64,000 bases of DNA from NCBI GenBank assembly GCA_949987705.1, contig OX465285.1:88297975-88361974 (forward strand), given 5' to 3'. The notes under the pieces were generated by a model. That model worked only from the letters and a program-made list of their open reading frames with translations. It made no database searches and had not been told where the DNA came from. A program made the position numbers and the translations under genes. This document shows positions 35,505 through 48,328 of this stretch, piece by piece. Origin of the DNA: Thereva unica (Eukaryota; Arthropoda; Insecta; Diptera; Therevidae). Each line of letters begins with the position of its first letter. Position 1 is the stretch's first letter.

Positions 35505-36980
35505 ATATTTTTTACTACTTGATATGTGTTTTTTCTGTAGGGGCGTCAATGTTACATAATAGAATATGGATTAAATTCTTAAGGTCACGATCCTATCGCC
35601 AATCGGATCTGACATCTATGACGTTATTTGCTATTGTTTTGGTATTCTCCAGAATTTCTTCTATAGTCATTTTTGCTTTGTTCTAAGATTCCTTTCGTTG
35701 TTCATCCTAGTAGTTTAAAGACGACAATGTGTACCGAATACCTGCTAAATCAATCTAATATTATCCAAGTTCTTTTTGCTCGAACTGATATACCAAGTGG
35801 CGAACTTGATATCGTGTGTTCTTGAATCATTAATGGAGTGACGTTGTTGAAGTCTTTCCCGCAAATTCTGATTGGATTGGAGCCTGCCCTTTAGGATTCT
35901 GTAAAATGAATTGTTTTTCAAGGAGAGCTTGTCACGTTCTCGCTCAAAAGCGCTGCTCCTAAAATATTTATATCGCCTACAGGTATAGGTTTAACTCGAG
36001 ACCTTATGCTAAGTGGTGTTGCTAGTAATTATTGTATTAAACATTTTGCTTAATCCTCCCTCTTTGGACAAGGTTGACACCGGAAAAGAGGTAATTTAAA
36101 CTTGGAAAAAACTGTCGATATTTATTTCCAAGAAAAATTTCCGATTTCTGCTTTAATAAGTACCTACCCTTTGCCGATTTTTTTTTTTATTAAAATTTGT
36201 TATATTTTCTCTCTCTAAAAAAAAAACTAAAATAGCCTTTCCCGGAACACTTACAGTTTTCACTTATCGCCCTTTTAACTTCAAAAAGGAAAAATTTGTT
36301 TAAATTTTTAATGGAACCATGAATACGTAAAATAGCAAAATCGATACGACATTAAATATAGCCTTTGTGTAACAACTTTGTAACAGCAAAGATTAAATGT
36401 AATTTTATATAGAAAATAATTATTATGTACTAAAAATATACATATAAATTAAGTATGCTTATTTTTAGCCCCGCCAGTAGCTATTTTGCTCTATGGTTTA
36501 TTTTTGACTTATTAATATAAACTGCGACTTGTTATCCTGGTGAGTTCATTAAACGAAGGATGAGTTATTAATAACCATCATCATGTCGCCCCCTCATTCA
36601 TGATAATGAAAAAAGGTTTTTGCGGGATCCTTACAGTTTCGGGTTGGTGACCTGCTGATTGATTTTTCGGGGGTTGTTGTCAATTACCTTCTTAAGTCAA
36701 ATTTCTCTCCTTTTTTGGGTCTGTTTGTGTGTACATAGTCATCTTCTTATAAGAAGATCATGTGTCATGATAACCTGTCCTTAAGAGAATTCTATTTAAG
36801 GATATCCGGTATTAATATTATATTTCATATATATATATTTTTTTTGGGAGAATATAGTATTGAGCTTTTCATATATGTGGGGGCTGAGTTTAAAGAAGCT
36901 TTTGAAAGGACAATTGTGGAGTAGTGGTGTTTATATAAATAATATATTGAAAAGATATAGAAAAATTTGGAGTACGTATT
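35505..36980. other. Non-coding, nothing recognised
   Basis: AT-rich DNA without supported genes or classifiable repeats. Confidence 0.4.
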
Positions 36981-36984
36981 TTCA

Positions 36985-37065
36985 TTTAACAAATCAATCA
37001 AAGAAGGACATTGACATTTTTGAAGCGAGAGTTCTTGGAAAAAATGTTTTATTTGAAAGCAAAGT
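36985..37065 (+). pseudogene. Possible RTE-like LINE thumb remnant
   Basis: The frame contains NQSKKDIDIFEARVLGKNV. This aligns by eye with SQKSADKLDIFERKVLRRI of the 46-kb element. The match is short and only suggestive. Confidence 0.35.
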
Positions 37066-37087
37066 TATTCGTGGGCACCGGAATCTG

Positions 37088-37805
37088 CAGTGAAAGCCCC
37101 AGATTTAGGGGGCGATAAGCCAAGGCACCCTAGCAACAGTCTTTCAAGCAGAAGTGTACGCTAACTGGCATGCACTCATGGGAACTCAACACAACAAACG
37201 GATCCTTGTCTTCTCTGATAGCCATGCGTCAATTAAGGCGATAAGGTTCCGTAGGACCAAGTCGAAAATAGTTTGGGACTACCAACGTGCTCTTGGTGAG
37301 CTGCCCGTTCTCAATCAAGTTGCCATTATCTGGATCCCGGGTCAACGAGGCTTCAAAGGCACCGAAAGTGCGGATATTGCATTCATCGGTCTAGAGCCGG
37401 CTATTGGTGCACCCACCAGCTTCCTGCAAAGGGCCCTGACCGATCGGACTTTGATGAAACATACTGAAGGCTGGAGGTCCAAGCCTGGACTGATCAACTC
37501 TAAGCGGTTCCTTCCTGTTCCGTCCCTTAAGACGGCCAAGGAATGATTAAGTCGCCGTAGAAATGATGCCAGGAAACTTGTTGGCTTGATTACCAGACAG
37601 ACACTGTGCACTAAATTATTAGTTATGGAGGATAGGAAGGGCGGAGGACCCCACATGCAGACTTTGCCTGAAGGAGGAAGGGTCTGCTCTCTACGTTCTC
37701 TGTGAGTGGCCCGCAATAGCGAGGAGCAGGGTTGGGCCTACGAATATGAGGTATATTGGTGTAGTACAAATGAATGACCGCATTACCTTTAGACCCGATA
37801 CCTCA
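37088..37805 (+). pseudogene. I/LOA-like LINE 3' end: RNase H, zinc knuckle, 3' UTR
   Basis: The reading starts just before FQAEVYANWHAL and continues through RILVFSDSHASIKAI (catalytic D-S) and VAIIWIPGQRGFKGTESAD. In that last block the usual GH is GQ and the usual N-E-x-A-D is T-E-S-A-D, so the domain is altered. After a stop at 37546 another frame gives RRNDARKLVGLITRQTLCTK. A further frameshift leads to DPTCRLCLKEEG then SALYVLCEWPA, the C-C-H-C-like zinc knuckle with its histidine replaced by tyrosine. The following 70 bases match 59697-59805, marking a shared 3' UTR. The element is 5'-truncated at about 37086. Confidence 0.85.
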
Positions 37806-37809
37806 CACA

Positions 37810-38880
37810 GGAAAAAAATCCAATTAACTTCGAAAAAACTCCAATTTTCCCCATCACAACTCCAATTAACTCCAAAATGACACCGATTAACGCCATAACA
37901 ATAAAATCCGACTAACTACAAAACGACATCTAACAACTTCGAGCCAACACTGTTTAACTAAACAATTACAGCTATTAAAGAACTCCGATTAACTTCAAAA
38001 TTACACCGATTAAATCCGAAGCCAAACAATCCTACTAACTTTAAATTAAAATTAACTGCAATACAACTTCTATTAATTACAAAATGACCCAATTAACGCA
38101 ATAACTCCAAAACGACACTTAATTACTCTAAACGAACTCTCTTTAATTCCATATCGACACCTAACAACTCTAAAGCGACTCATTTTAACTCCAAAACGAC
38201 ACCTAACAGCTCCAGTTTAACTCCAAAATGACACCAACAAACTCTTAACAACCCCGATTTATTCAAAAATAAATTCCAAACAACTTCAATAAACTCCAAA
38301 ATAACCCAAATTAATTCCAACAAAACTCCAATTAACTTCAACCAAACTCCAATTAACTCCGACAAAACTCCAATTAACTTCAGCAAAACTCCAATTAACT
38401 CCGACAAAACTCAATTAACGCCAACAAAACTCCAATCAACTCCAACAAAACTCCAATTAACTCAAACAAAACTCCAATTAACTCCAGAAAAACTCCAATT
38501 AACTCCAACAAAACTTCAATTAACTCCAACAAAATTCCAATCAACGCCAACAAAATTCTCCAATCAACTCCAACAAAACTCCAATTAACTCCAACAAAAC
38601 TCCAGAAAAACTCCAATTAACTCCAACAAAACTCCAATTAACTCCAGAAAAACTTCAATTAACTCCAACAAAACTCCAAGAAAACTCCAAATAACTCCAA
38701 TATGAAACTGATTAATTCAATAACAACTATTACGTCCGAAGCAAGACCTTACAACTTTAAAGCAACTCCAATTAATTCCAAAGAAATTTCGATTAACTCC
38801 AAATCGACACCGATTGAATACGAAACAAACTCCAATTTACTCGAAAAACGCTCTCATTAACTGAAACATAACAAAAAAGC
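37810..38880. repeat. 21-bp minisatellite, block 1
   Basis: Degenerate repeats of AACTCCAATT-type words. The most regular part (38330-38690) has a 21-bp unit, AAAACTCCAATTAACTCCAA plus C. Because 21 is a multiple of three, the minus strand stays open and reads ELIGVLL repeatedly in two adjacent frames. There is no other coding evidence. The right edge, CTCTCATTAACTGAAA followed by AAAAAGC, is shared with block 2. Confidence 0.9.
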
Positions 38881-38889
38881 AGGACAGCG

Positions 38890-40620
38890 TTCTATTTTTA
38901 GATTCTCTCTATTGATATTAACACCTTAGAAATGATAGGACATTTTAGAAATGATAGGCTGCTGAGCACTATTTCGAAAACGGTATAGAAATTTTTTCTA
39001 GAAATTGAAATTCGCTATACATGCACTTATAACATATTGGCTCATTCAAAACTATACTTAGTTTCATGAAATAATCTAATTCAAATTGCACAACAATTAG
39101 ATGGAGTTAACTTCCCTTTCCTGCGGACTAATAAAAGCGAAATTATCTCTTCTACCACTTAACTGCATAAAAATTAAATTTAAAATGGAGAAAGAAATTT
39201 CTCCCGTTTTTTCTTTCTATTATCCTTTTAAAAATATTCTTTCTACGAAACGGACTTTCTCTACAAAAATTTTTACAGGGCAACAGCAGTCTCCGCTAAA
39301 ATATTGTTAAAAATGCACAGCGCAAATTAAAGTGCACAAGTAACAAAGCCCGGATCTGGGGCTCCGCGGCCTGGAAGAATTCCTTAGTTGGCTTAATTAA
39401 TTCCCCACACGCCGAGAGCTCAATTCGATTCAAATTATGGCGCTTCTTACTGCAGATTGCCTGTTCCGTTTTTCGGAAGGATTCTGGATAAGGGAAGTAT
39501 CCTTATATATATTTTTCTCTTCCTTCTTTTTTTTCGCCCGTTCTTCTTTGTTTTGTTTTTACGCTCCTTACACAGTCAGTGTACGGCATTCTTACATCTG
39601 GACACACAATTAGGAGCCGGGATGAACCTTTTTTCATCCCCGGAGGACTAGACCCAAGAATTCCCATCCTTCCAATTTTATATCTGTTTACATTAAATTA
39701 AATTTTAATATGACTCTGCTGGTTCCATCTTTGTTTGCCAGTATCACAAACCCTCCAACAATTTTCCTTACTTTTTGGTGGATGAGCCTTTTGCCCGAAG
39801 CTGGATTGGTCCCCATGAAAAGTTACCCGGATGAGAATTTTGTAAAAGTTAGGTAGAGGATGTTTTTAGTGTAGTAGAGCAGAGAGGGGACATAGGGGGA
39901 CAATGGAGTATTTTTGGCGTAACCAGATGTTTCCTTCGGCAGAATGGAGAGATGTTTGATACCCAAAAGTTAATTCTATGAGCTTTGCCGCCACCACGGA
40001 GAGAACTATGTACGTTTTAAATTAATTTTACAATTCTTGATTAACTTTGGAATATTTAGCGATAGTTTGGGAATGGAATTGGATTTTATCAGAGATCTTT
40101 AGGGGTTCTAAGTAAAAAATATTTAAATTTTTTTGGGGAAGTTTTATCAATATTCTTTTTCATAATATAGTAATTCACTAAAGAAATTTCCAAAAAGGCG
40201 TTGTGCAATAAGTTATCAATTATAGTAACTTGTATACGCAGATCGACAGATAAGGTTTCAACCAAATATAATCCTTTATAAAATTAATAAAAAAGACTCA
40301 TCGATTTAAAAGATACAAATGAGCTGGATGGACTGACTCAAGGCATTATAAAATATAAAAACACAGGCTAAAGCATAAGGAACGTTTTAGAACTCTCAAA
40401 GCTATCTTTTTTGGTTGTTGATGGTGAAATACTCATGCATCCGACGGTAACCGCCAGTCGATCATATGTAAGCTTAAGTCTAATTAAAAGCATTGCGTTC
40501 ACTTCCACTCTCCTCGCAGAATTAAGATCTGTTTAGATGTTCCGCTTCCAGGAACCTTCCTCATGAACTTAGTTTGTATCTCTGTATCCCTAGGTTGAAT
40601 CAGATATTTCAATTATGTGT
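38890..40620. other. Non-coding spacer between minisatellite blocks
   Basis: No gene recognised. 39340-40000 is of mixed composition and repeat-poor, and could be single-copy DNA. Confidence 0.4.
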
Positions 40621-40631
40621 GGGGATCTTAT

Positions 40632-41345
40632 GCCTCCTCCAATTAACTCAAACATCACTCCAATTAACTTCAAAGTGACACCCATTAACTCCATAACAAC
40701 TATTAACTCCAATTAACTCCAAAACGATATCTTCCAACTCCAACAACAACACCATTCCACTCCAAAATTACACTGCTCAACTTATAAACAGCTCCGATTA
40801 ACTCCAAAATGGCGCCGATTGCATCCAAAACAACTCCAACTACCTGTACTCCAGTTAATTCCAACACAACTCCAACTTCAAAATGATTAGCCGAGTAACT
40901 CATTAACAACTATTTACTCCAAAACGCGGTCTAACAACTATCAACAACAAACAACAATCCCTTTTAACTCCAAAATACACCTAACAAGTTGCAACTTCAA
41001 AGCAAAATAGTTTAACTCCAAAATGACACCGATCAACTCTTAAACAACTTCGATTAACTCCAAAACGAGACCCAACATCAATTGGAAACAACTCCAATTA
41101 ACTCAAAGAAAAAACTCCAATTAACTTCAACAAAACTCCAATTAATTTCAAAATGACATCAATTACTAATTCCAAAAAAAAAACTCCAATTAACTTCAAC
41201 AAAACGACACCTGACAGCTCCAAAGCAATTCTGAATTAACTCCAAAGAAACTTCGATTAACTCCAAAATAACACCGATTGAGTTCGGGACATCTCCAATT
41301 GACTCTACTACTCTCATTAACTGAAAAATAACTGAAAAGCGGGGC
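40632..41345. repeat. 21-bp minisatellite, block 2
   Basis: The same CTCCAATTAACTCCAA-type repeats as block 1 and the same strand orientation, but more degenerate, with ATGACACC and AACGACACC variants. It ends in CTCTCATTAACTGAAAAATA then ACTGAAAAGC, matching the block 1 edge at about 38850-38880. Confidence 0.85.
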
Positions 41346-41520
41346 TTACTCTTGCATCTCTTCTGCATCCCTGTAGCTGTAGTCTACAATGGGTTATTTT
41401 CATCGTCTCTTACAACTTCGAGCTTGGGCTCCAAACTCCATATTAGAAACGTTTTCCGAAACTTCTGATATCAGAAAGGGACTTATTTAACGCCGTCCAT
41501 TTACTCAGTTTATCTCGGGT

Positions 41521-41940
41521 ATTATTATTATTATTAAGGAATGAAGGGTCAACCTATATTCTGAACACTCCGGCCAAGTTAGGCCTCTTGTGTACGTACC
41601 CCACTAGCGGAATAGACTATCAGCCTTCCGAACGAAGGGAAGAAGATCTTTCATTGCAGAAGACCGGGCTTGAGTGGGGCTCTTAAATATTCTGATAAAC
41701 GCTCTTCTTCTAAGCCAGATCAGAGCAGGACATTCGCAAAGAATATGGGTGGAAGTCTCATCGCCTTCCATGCAGAGTCGGCATTCTGTCTCTTGAGACA
41801 GTCCTAGGTTGGGGAGGTAATATAGCAATCCTACATGGGTGCTTTTCCGCCAGTATTGTTGATTGTTGCTGCTTTTTCGCCAGAAGTCGGGAATGCAAAA
41901 GCCCACTGGAATGGCATTTCGCTATTCCAGTTGATTATTC
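41521..41940 (-). pseudogene. I/LOA-like LINE 3' end with (TAA)n tail
   Basis: The minus frame 41906-41604 contains LGLSQETECRLCMEGDETST then HILCECPAL, an intact C-x2-C-x8-H-x3-C zinc knuckle (the knuckle ends at the first C of CEC), followed by the usual basic C-terminal segment. Beyond its stop the minus strand ends in a short (TAA)n run (ATT repeats at 41521-41536 on the plus strand), the typical 3' end of I-type elements. RNase H and RT are missing, so the copy is 5'-truncated near 41900. Confidence 0.85.
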
Positions 41941-41944
41941 TACT

Positions 41945-43885
41945 CGATGTTTTCAGCGTGCTTTTACGTTCAACTTCAGTTCAAGTTCAGTTGGTTTGTT
42001 TTATCCTCAATTGAATATGTGTAAATTGTATGCGAACTGAGTATATTTTAAGAAATATCATGAGAAAGGATGGCTCTAGAGCTCCAACACCAATGCTGTT
42101 TTTTAAGGTCCTAGGCGCAACGGTCGACTCTAGATTGGCCTTTCATGGAAGGATAGTTATGGCTAACAAATTAAAGGGTTATATGCATGAGTAGATGCGG
42201 GTGGTAACAACATGGTAGAGATAAGGTATTTAGTTCCACGAAAAGAGTTTTTTTTACAATTTATGTATTCAAAATTAATTTTTCTAAAATTTAACTACGC
42301 CTAACTTTAACGTGACTAAATTGTTTCTTGTCTATTTTCCAAAAGTTGTTGACAATATTTCAAGTAGCTTTAGTCTTGATGTGACTCAAAACTTTTCTAA
42401 TATAAAATTAAATTCTGTAACAAAAGTGAAGCACGTACATAAACAAAAATACTAAATTTAATTAAAAGTAATAAAATAAAAATAATTACCATTAAGCAAT
42501 TTTCATATACTACAAGGAAATTATTAAAGCTTAACATCCCTTATTTTTATCCCGAAAATGTGTTCCTTGTTAATATACACCCTATATTCCTGCTCATTAT
42601 AATACTTTTCTACCTCCAATTAAGCAGGACAAAATTGTGTTCATTCACATTCTTGTACGTGTCCTTACGTATCCTTCTGTTAACATTAACGCACATATAT
42701 ATATGCCATTCCCTGATACACATCCCCATACATATGAACAAAGTACAAAAAAAAAAAAAATAAGAAAAACTTTGAGCATAAAAGGCACATAATAAAGTCC
42801 TGTATGCATAGTAGACTTCTGCCATATTACATGCTCGTAATTCTTTACCTTTTGCCATAGGTATTCTGAGCTCGTTCCGCTATACTATAGAGAAGAATGA
42901 ATGAAGAAGAAAAAAAAATACATATATGTGTATACACATTATATAGTAAAAAGAAGAAGAATCCGTAAGGCCTATATATTTACGGCTCATGTAAGGAAGG
43001 TAATAATTTTGTACACGAGAAACTACTTGTCGGCATGATAAAGGCAATCCGTATCCAGAGGTAAATGAATTTGTTTTTAGCGTCTTGTCTTGTCTAGTGT
43101 GCCAAGAACACGTGTTAATTCGGTAGAGTGAATTTATGCCTTTTTAGGGTGAACTCTCTCTAAAACTATAAAGCCACCATCCCCATTGTATGCCGCTGCA
43201 TACCGTAGATTCTACGGTACACATTCATTCGACAAGCCCAAGTTTTATGCTCAATTTAGTGGATTAAGGGAAATTAGTTGAAAATTATATTTGTGTCAAA
43301 CTTATTAATTATCGTTATTATTTTAGTTTTGGAATTGGTACATGCCGAGCAAATTGATTGAAATAATTTGGGTGTCATGATTTACAGAAACAACTACATT
43401 GAACTCCTTAGTATGGATTTATAAACTTATACAATCGAAAGGCTCAGCTTAATTATTTTTAGTCTTATACCATAACTTTCGCATACAAATTTCCCTTCTT
43501 TTAGAAAAATAACCCTAAAAATATGCAAAATAAAAAATAAATGCAATTTAAGTTGGCTCCTAAAAGTATGCTACAACGAAGAAAACAGCCGGCCCACAGA
43601 GATGTTACGTTGTTATTGAGTTAGATACTTGTTGTATTACACTATTCAATTGAAATGGTCGCGTCGAAGTATGGGAGATTTAAAATTAATTAATTTTAAG
43701 TTGGAAGATTACTTACCTATGCTGAGAGCTTCGGGTTGGCTGCCCGAAGAGGCGAACCTCCGACTATCACACAAAATACTTCAAAATTTGGACCGCCAAT
43801 CCCGAATCCCAAAAAATTGAACCTGCTGGCGTTATCCCTGGTCTCCGAAATAGGTCTGGCTCGCCGGGGTCGTGGGAGTGTCGAG
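41945..43885. other. Non-coding, nothing recognised
   Basis: AT-rich. Includes TA microsatellite-like segments (42690-42720, 42920-42945). No gene is supported. Confidence 0.4.
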
Positions 43886-43889
43886 GTCC

Positions 43890-44035
43890 TCAAGGTACCG
43901 CCTTTTCTAGTGCATCACCATTTACCTAGAAGCGGTCTATCAGGGCAGACGCAGAGTCTTTAACGAAGAATGGAGGATACCTGCAAGAACTTCCGATGCG
44001 AGAGATCTCGGAGCCGCCGCTAAGCCATCCTAGGG
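43890..44035 (+). repeat. Unclassified dispersed repeat, copy 2
   Basis: Resembles the minus strand of 4142-4365, including GGGCAGACGCAGAGT and GGAGGATACCTG. The family is unknown. Confidence 0.45.
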
Positions 44036-44039
44036 TTGC

Positions 44040-46065
44040 TTCGACCATGAGAATATATGTAGTTATTTTCAAGGGTTGAACGGGGTTAGGGTGGGCCCAA
44101 TTAAGTTTATAAATACACACTCCCAAGACTTATTGGTAACTTTCGTTCTGGGTTAGTCGTTTGACTCACAGTGCATCGTCTTACGTACATATGCTCTATC
44201 GTTACCATTCTTTTTCAACCAATAGAATCGGTGGGAAAATGGGTTGATCGTGTGCTTCTAGCTAAGATTCCTTCAATACAGTCACAGTAAGGACCTAGTC
44301 GTGAAAGATCCAAAGTTACTACAGAGCAGGCAGGTTAGGGAATATGACCAATATCTATCGGTTTATTAATATTGTCCGAAGAAATGGACAAAGTTTCTAC
44401 TGATGAAGGCAACGAAATTGACTACTATCACCGAAATCACGGTCCGAGTCTATCGTTATATTAAAAAACAAGATGACTAAAAGAAGACAGGTTATATGTG
44501 GCTTAAACTGTCGACAAAAGACAAATTTTAATTTTGGAATAACGAAGTCAGCACAGAGTCCTGCAATGATTTATGAGTTACCCCAAAATTGGCAAGACCT
44601 GTGAAGTAAATACAGTATATGCCTCCGATTGGGGTGCTGTAAGACAAATAAGAAGAATCTCAATTGAAAAACGACCATAGTAATTATTCGTAAGAAAATG
44701 CTCCTTAAAAAAAACATTTGGTCTAAGTTCAATTAACTTTAAGGTCAAAGGAATTTAATTTTAATTTAAATAACATAGCCATCCGAAAATATACTTTATT
44801 ACAAACCAAACAGAAATAGTATAACTAATTTTAAAAAGGAAAAAAAAACTAATCGCAATTCCCTAATATCATCCATTTGAAATGTCTGCACTTATTAAAG
44901 TAAAGAAAAAGATTAATATCCCCACCTCCTTTCTTCAAATAATAAGAAGATCTTCTATAAGGATATTTTTTCTCATTTCCAGCAGCAGAATCTAGGAAAA
45001 ACTTCTTTATTGCAGAACAATCAAATAATTTTTAAAAGAATTAAAAGCTTTTTTCTGCAGCAAACTTCTCTCCCCCTTTGCCTCGGAATCCTGCAGAAAA
45101 GCTCAAGAATGGAATTTGTTAAAGACGTCGAAGTAATTTCATGCATCGTTTGCCTCCTATTGAGTTTTTGGGACGAATTACTTCACTCCAGAGACCTCAT
45201 AGCCTTGCTCCCTTTCACTATGGATCTCCCCGCATTTCATCCACCCCCCCGTTACCCATCCACCCCCACCGGCACCCTCGAAAAAACGTAGGGCTGAATG
45301 CCAGCGAAATCTTTTTCTATTTTTATATACTATGTACTATCCACGCCATCGTTTTCCTTTTCGTTACTGGGCTCTCATCGTCGTCGTCTCCTTGAACTCA
45401 CTATGAAACATTAATTTTTATGTTTTGGATTGAGTGCATGGACGGAAACTTTTCGATGCTTTCTTAAGGACACGAATTCATTTAAATTTGTTACAATTGA
45501 ACCGGGTTGGGATAGGTCGTTGTTTCTAATTTTTTTGGAATATTGCTCGAAAAGGACAATACTTTTTAAACTTATGTTGTCGAACCACTTATTGTTTGCA
45601 ATTTTCTTGGACTTTATTGAAGGATCGTGAGCTCAATGTTGGAAAAAGTATCTGTCAGCTAAAATATTTCATTTTCTACATATATTGAAGCAAAATGAAG
45701 AGAGAAAATACAATGATTATAAAAAGACTATTCATCTGAAGATTATGCAGAATGAGAAAAGCCTATAATGTTACTGTTTAATGATTCTCCAAACGATCAA
45801 GATTTTAAGATCAAATATTGCCATTCCAAATCTCTTCGTTATTTAACATATTTTCCGTAGACTAACTCGTAGATAGCAAAAAAACACATACCACGTTCAG
45901 CGATCAGTGGGTCGTGGTGAAAAAGCATACCATTGAGTCTCATCATCATAGCCATCGAGTCTCAAGTAAAAGAATACCACTATCCACAGATCGTATCAAG
46001 ACTATTATTGATCTTTTATCGCCAACTTCGATGCAACAAATTCAGTCGATCTAAGCGAGGAGGAG
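44040..46065. other. Non-coding, nothing recognised
   Basis: The overlapping frames at 45010-45395 have a hydrophobic segment but no splice or domain evidence, and I do not call an exon. The rest is AT-rich. Confidence 0.4.
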
Positions 46066-46070
46066 CTTTT

Positions 46071-47620
46071 ATCTTCTTCTTCTTCGATGGCTCTACGGCC
46101 CAATTCGAGCCTTGGCCTCCTTCAGCTTCTTCCTCCAGACGTCTCTCTGCTCCGCAGCTTGTCTCCAGTTTCTCGTGTTGAGCAGTTTCGCTGCATCGGT
46201 CTTAACATTATCTTCCCATCTTGACCGTGGTTTGCCAACTGGTCTTTTGCCATCTGGTAGTAGATACAGGGATTTTTTTGGTATCCTTGAGTCATCCATT
46301 CTTTGGACATGACCGGCCCAACGTAAACGGAGTAGCTTGGCATGGGTCGAAAGTTTACATTCTTTGTATAAGTCGTACAATTCGTGATTGTAGCGTATTC
46401 TCCATGCATTGTCTTCATTAATTGGGCCGTATATCCTTCGGAGAACCTTCCTCTCAAATATATCCAACTTGTCGGCGGATTTTTGGGAGATACTCCATGC
46501 TTCACAACCATACGTAGCTACTGTACGTATGATGGTTTTGTAGACTCTTATTTTTGTTTTTCTGTGGATGTCTCTGGATTTCATTACTGGCAGTAGTGAG
46601 AAGTATGTTCTGTTTGCGGCGTTTATTCTTCTTTGTACGTCTATCGTTTCATCGTTGTCTTCACTGACTGTGGACCCCAGGTAGTTAAATTGGCTTACCC
46701 GTTCGAAGTTATACTCCCCCCAGGTGGTGTTGTGGTTTCTTCTTCTTCTTTCCACCCTTGACTGAATTAGAATCTTGCTCTTCTCTGCATTTATTTGCAG
46801 CCCTATATGTTTAGCTCCATCTTCTAATTCTGTGAATACTTCTCTAAGGTATGACAGTGATCTGGCAAGGCAGTTTATGTCGTCGGCATATCCTGCTAAC
46901 TGTTTTGATTTGTTAAGCAGGGTTGCGTTCGCATCAATGTTTACTTTGCGAATTACTCCTTCAAGGCAGAGATTAAATAGGATGGGTGCCAGCCCATCGC
47001 CCTGCTTTAAGCCTTGCTTGACTGGGAAGGACTCCGTCAATTCTCCTTGTATTCTGACTGCACACCTTGTATTTCCATTGTCATTTTAGTCAGTTTCACA
47101 ATCTTTAGGGGTATGTTTAGGTCCAGCATTGTCGCATACATTTTTTCCCTGTCGATGCTGTCGTATGCTTGTTTAAAGTCGATGAAAAGTTGATACACGT
47201 CGATGTTGTATTCCCAGCATTTTCGGAGGATTTGCCTTATTGAAAAAAGTTGATCCATCGTTGACCTATTTCTTCTGAATCCAGCTTGGTATTCACTTAT
47301 TACGGCTTCTGCATAAGGTTCCAGTCTGGCCTTAATTATATTGGTCATTATTTTATACACTGTGCTTAAAAGAGATATGCCTCTGTAATTTGCACAGTTG
47401 AATCTATCTCCTTTCTTGTGTATTGGGCAGATAATGCTTTGCTCCCAATCTTCAGGCATTTTTTCGTTCCTCCATATGCAGCATAGTAATTCATGTATAG
47501 CTTCTGAAAGCGGTTCGCCTCCTTGCTTGATCAGCTCTGCTGGGATGTTATCAATACCCTGGAGATTTGTTATTTCTTAAGAGTCGTATGGCACTTTGGA
47601 GCTTTTATCACCGATTCAAC
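46071..47620 (-). pseudogene. RTE-like LINE reverse transcriptase, two frameshifts
   Basis: The minus strand reads SAIRLLRNNKSPG at about 47600-47557, then after a one-base frame change IDNIPAELIKQGGEPLSEAI, running into the frame that ends at 47037. That frame holds RT motifs IICPIHKKGD, NYRGISLLS and LFIDFKQAYDSI (first catalytic Asp). A second frame change at about 47066-47070 leads into the frame 47040-46093 with KQGLKQGDGLAPILFNLCLE, the intact GYADD catalytic motif, the LDIFERKVLRRIYGPIN thumb motif and the GKPRSRWEDNV tail. The frames are otherwise uninterrupted for 1.5 kb, so it is relatively young. A (GAA)n run right after the stop (46072-46085) may be its 3' end. The endonuclease is absent. 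Clade is inferred from motif style. Confidence 0.9.
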
Positions 47621-47639
47621 AATAATTTGGATAAAACGT

Positions 47640-48320
47640 TATTTCATCAGCGAACACTGCAGATGAGTTATTAACAGCTAACTTATCACAAGAGAGAGAG
47701 AGCAACTTTCCATGACCCGATACTTTGTAGGAAGAATGCAAATACAGCCTTGTGACGCTTTCGAATCTCCTACATGTAATCTATACACCCATAGAACACT
47801 CCCTTTACTTCGTTCAAGGATGACGATAACCTCATCAGACCATGCACCTAGATCTGAATGATCGATTTATAAATAGAAGATATCCGATATGTATCTGTTA
47901 AACTGAAGAGAGGGCCCTTGTCTCTTTCTCTGGAGATCAACATCGTCCGCATGCACCCGTTTGCATCAGCACTGGTGCAAAAAGTTGGCATCGAACTACA
48001 AAGTCTCAAAGATCACTCCGGCACTCCAGTCAAACTTATCCTTTAGGACATTTCACAATAGTACTTCTGGTTAACGATCCACGTAGGCTATAACGATAGA
48101 TCACGATCGTGTATCGGTTCCCGAGAAGCAAACGTTTCAAGACATAAGAAGTTTCATTACGAAGTTTTCAAGTTTCGCAACATAATATCGGCTCATATGC
48201 ATATGAAAATAGCGAGGCTACCTCAAACATTTTCTTTCTTATTTTATCCGTAAGCTGGCGATCAGAACGAGACATTTCCACAAAGGATACGTTGCTGTCG
48301 GTGACGCTGGATCTCGAAAT
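47640..48320. other. Non-coding, nothing recognised
   Basis: No supported gene. A (GA)n run lies at 47690-47701. It may contain older LINE sequence. Confidence 0.35.
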
Positions 48321-48328
48321 AAATTCAC

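Noticed and set aside
38180..38616. Two minus-strand ORFs encoding ELIGVLL repeats
   Set aside because: They exist because the minisatellite unit is 21 bp. The same sequence outside the most regular part has stops, and there is no start context or non-repeat domain.
45010..45395. Possible signal-peptide exon of the Beat gene
   Set aside because: There is a hydrophobic segment, but no Met-led signal peptide with a phase-1 donor that would join the exon at 50958.
46775..47089. Plus-strand ORF of 104 residues
   Set aside because: Antisense shadow of the LINE reverse transcriptase on the minus strand.
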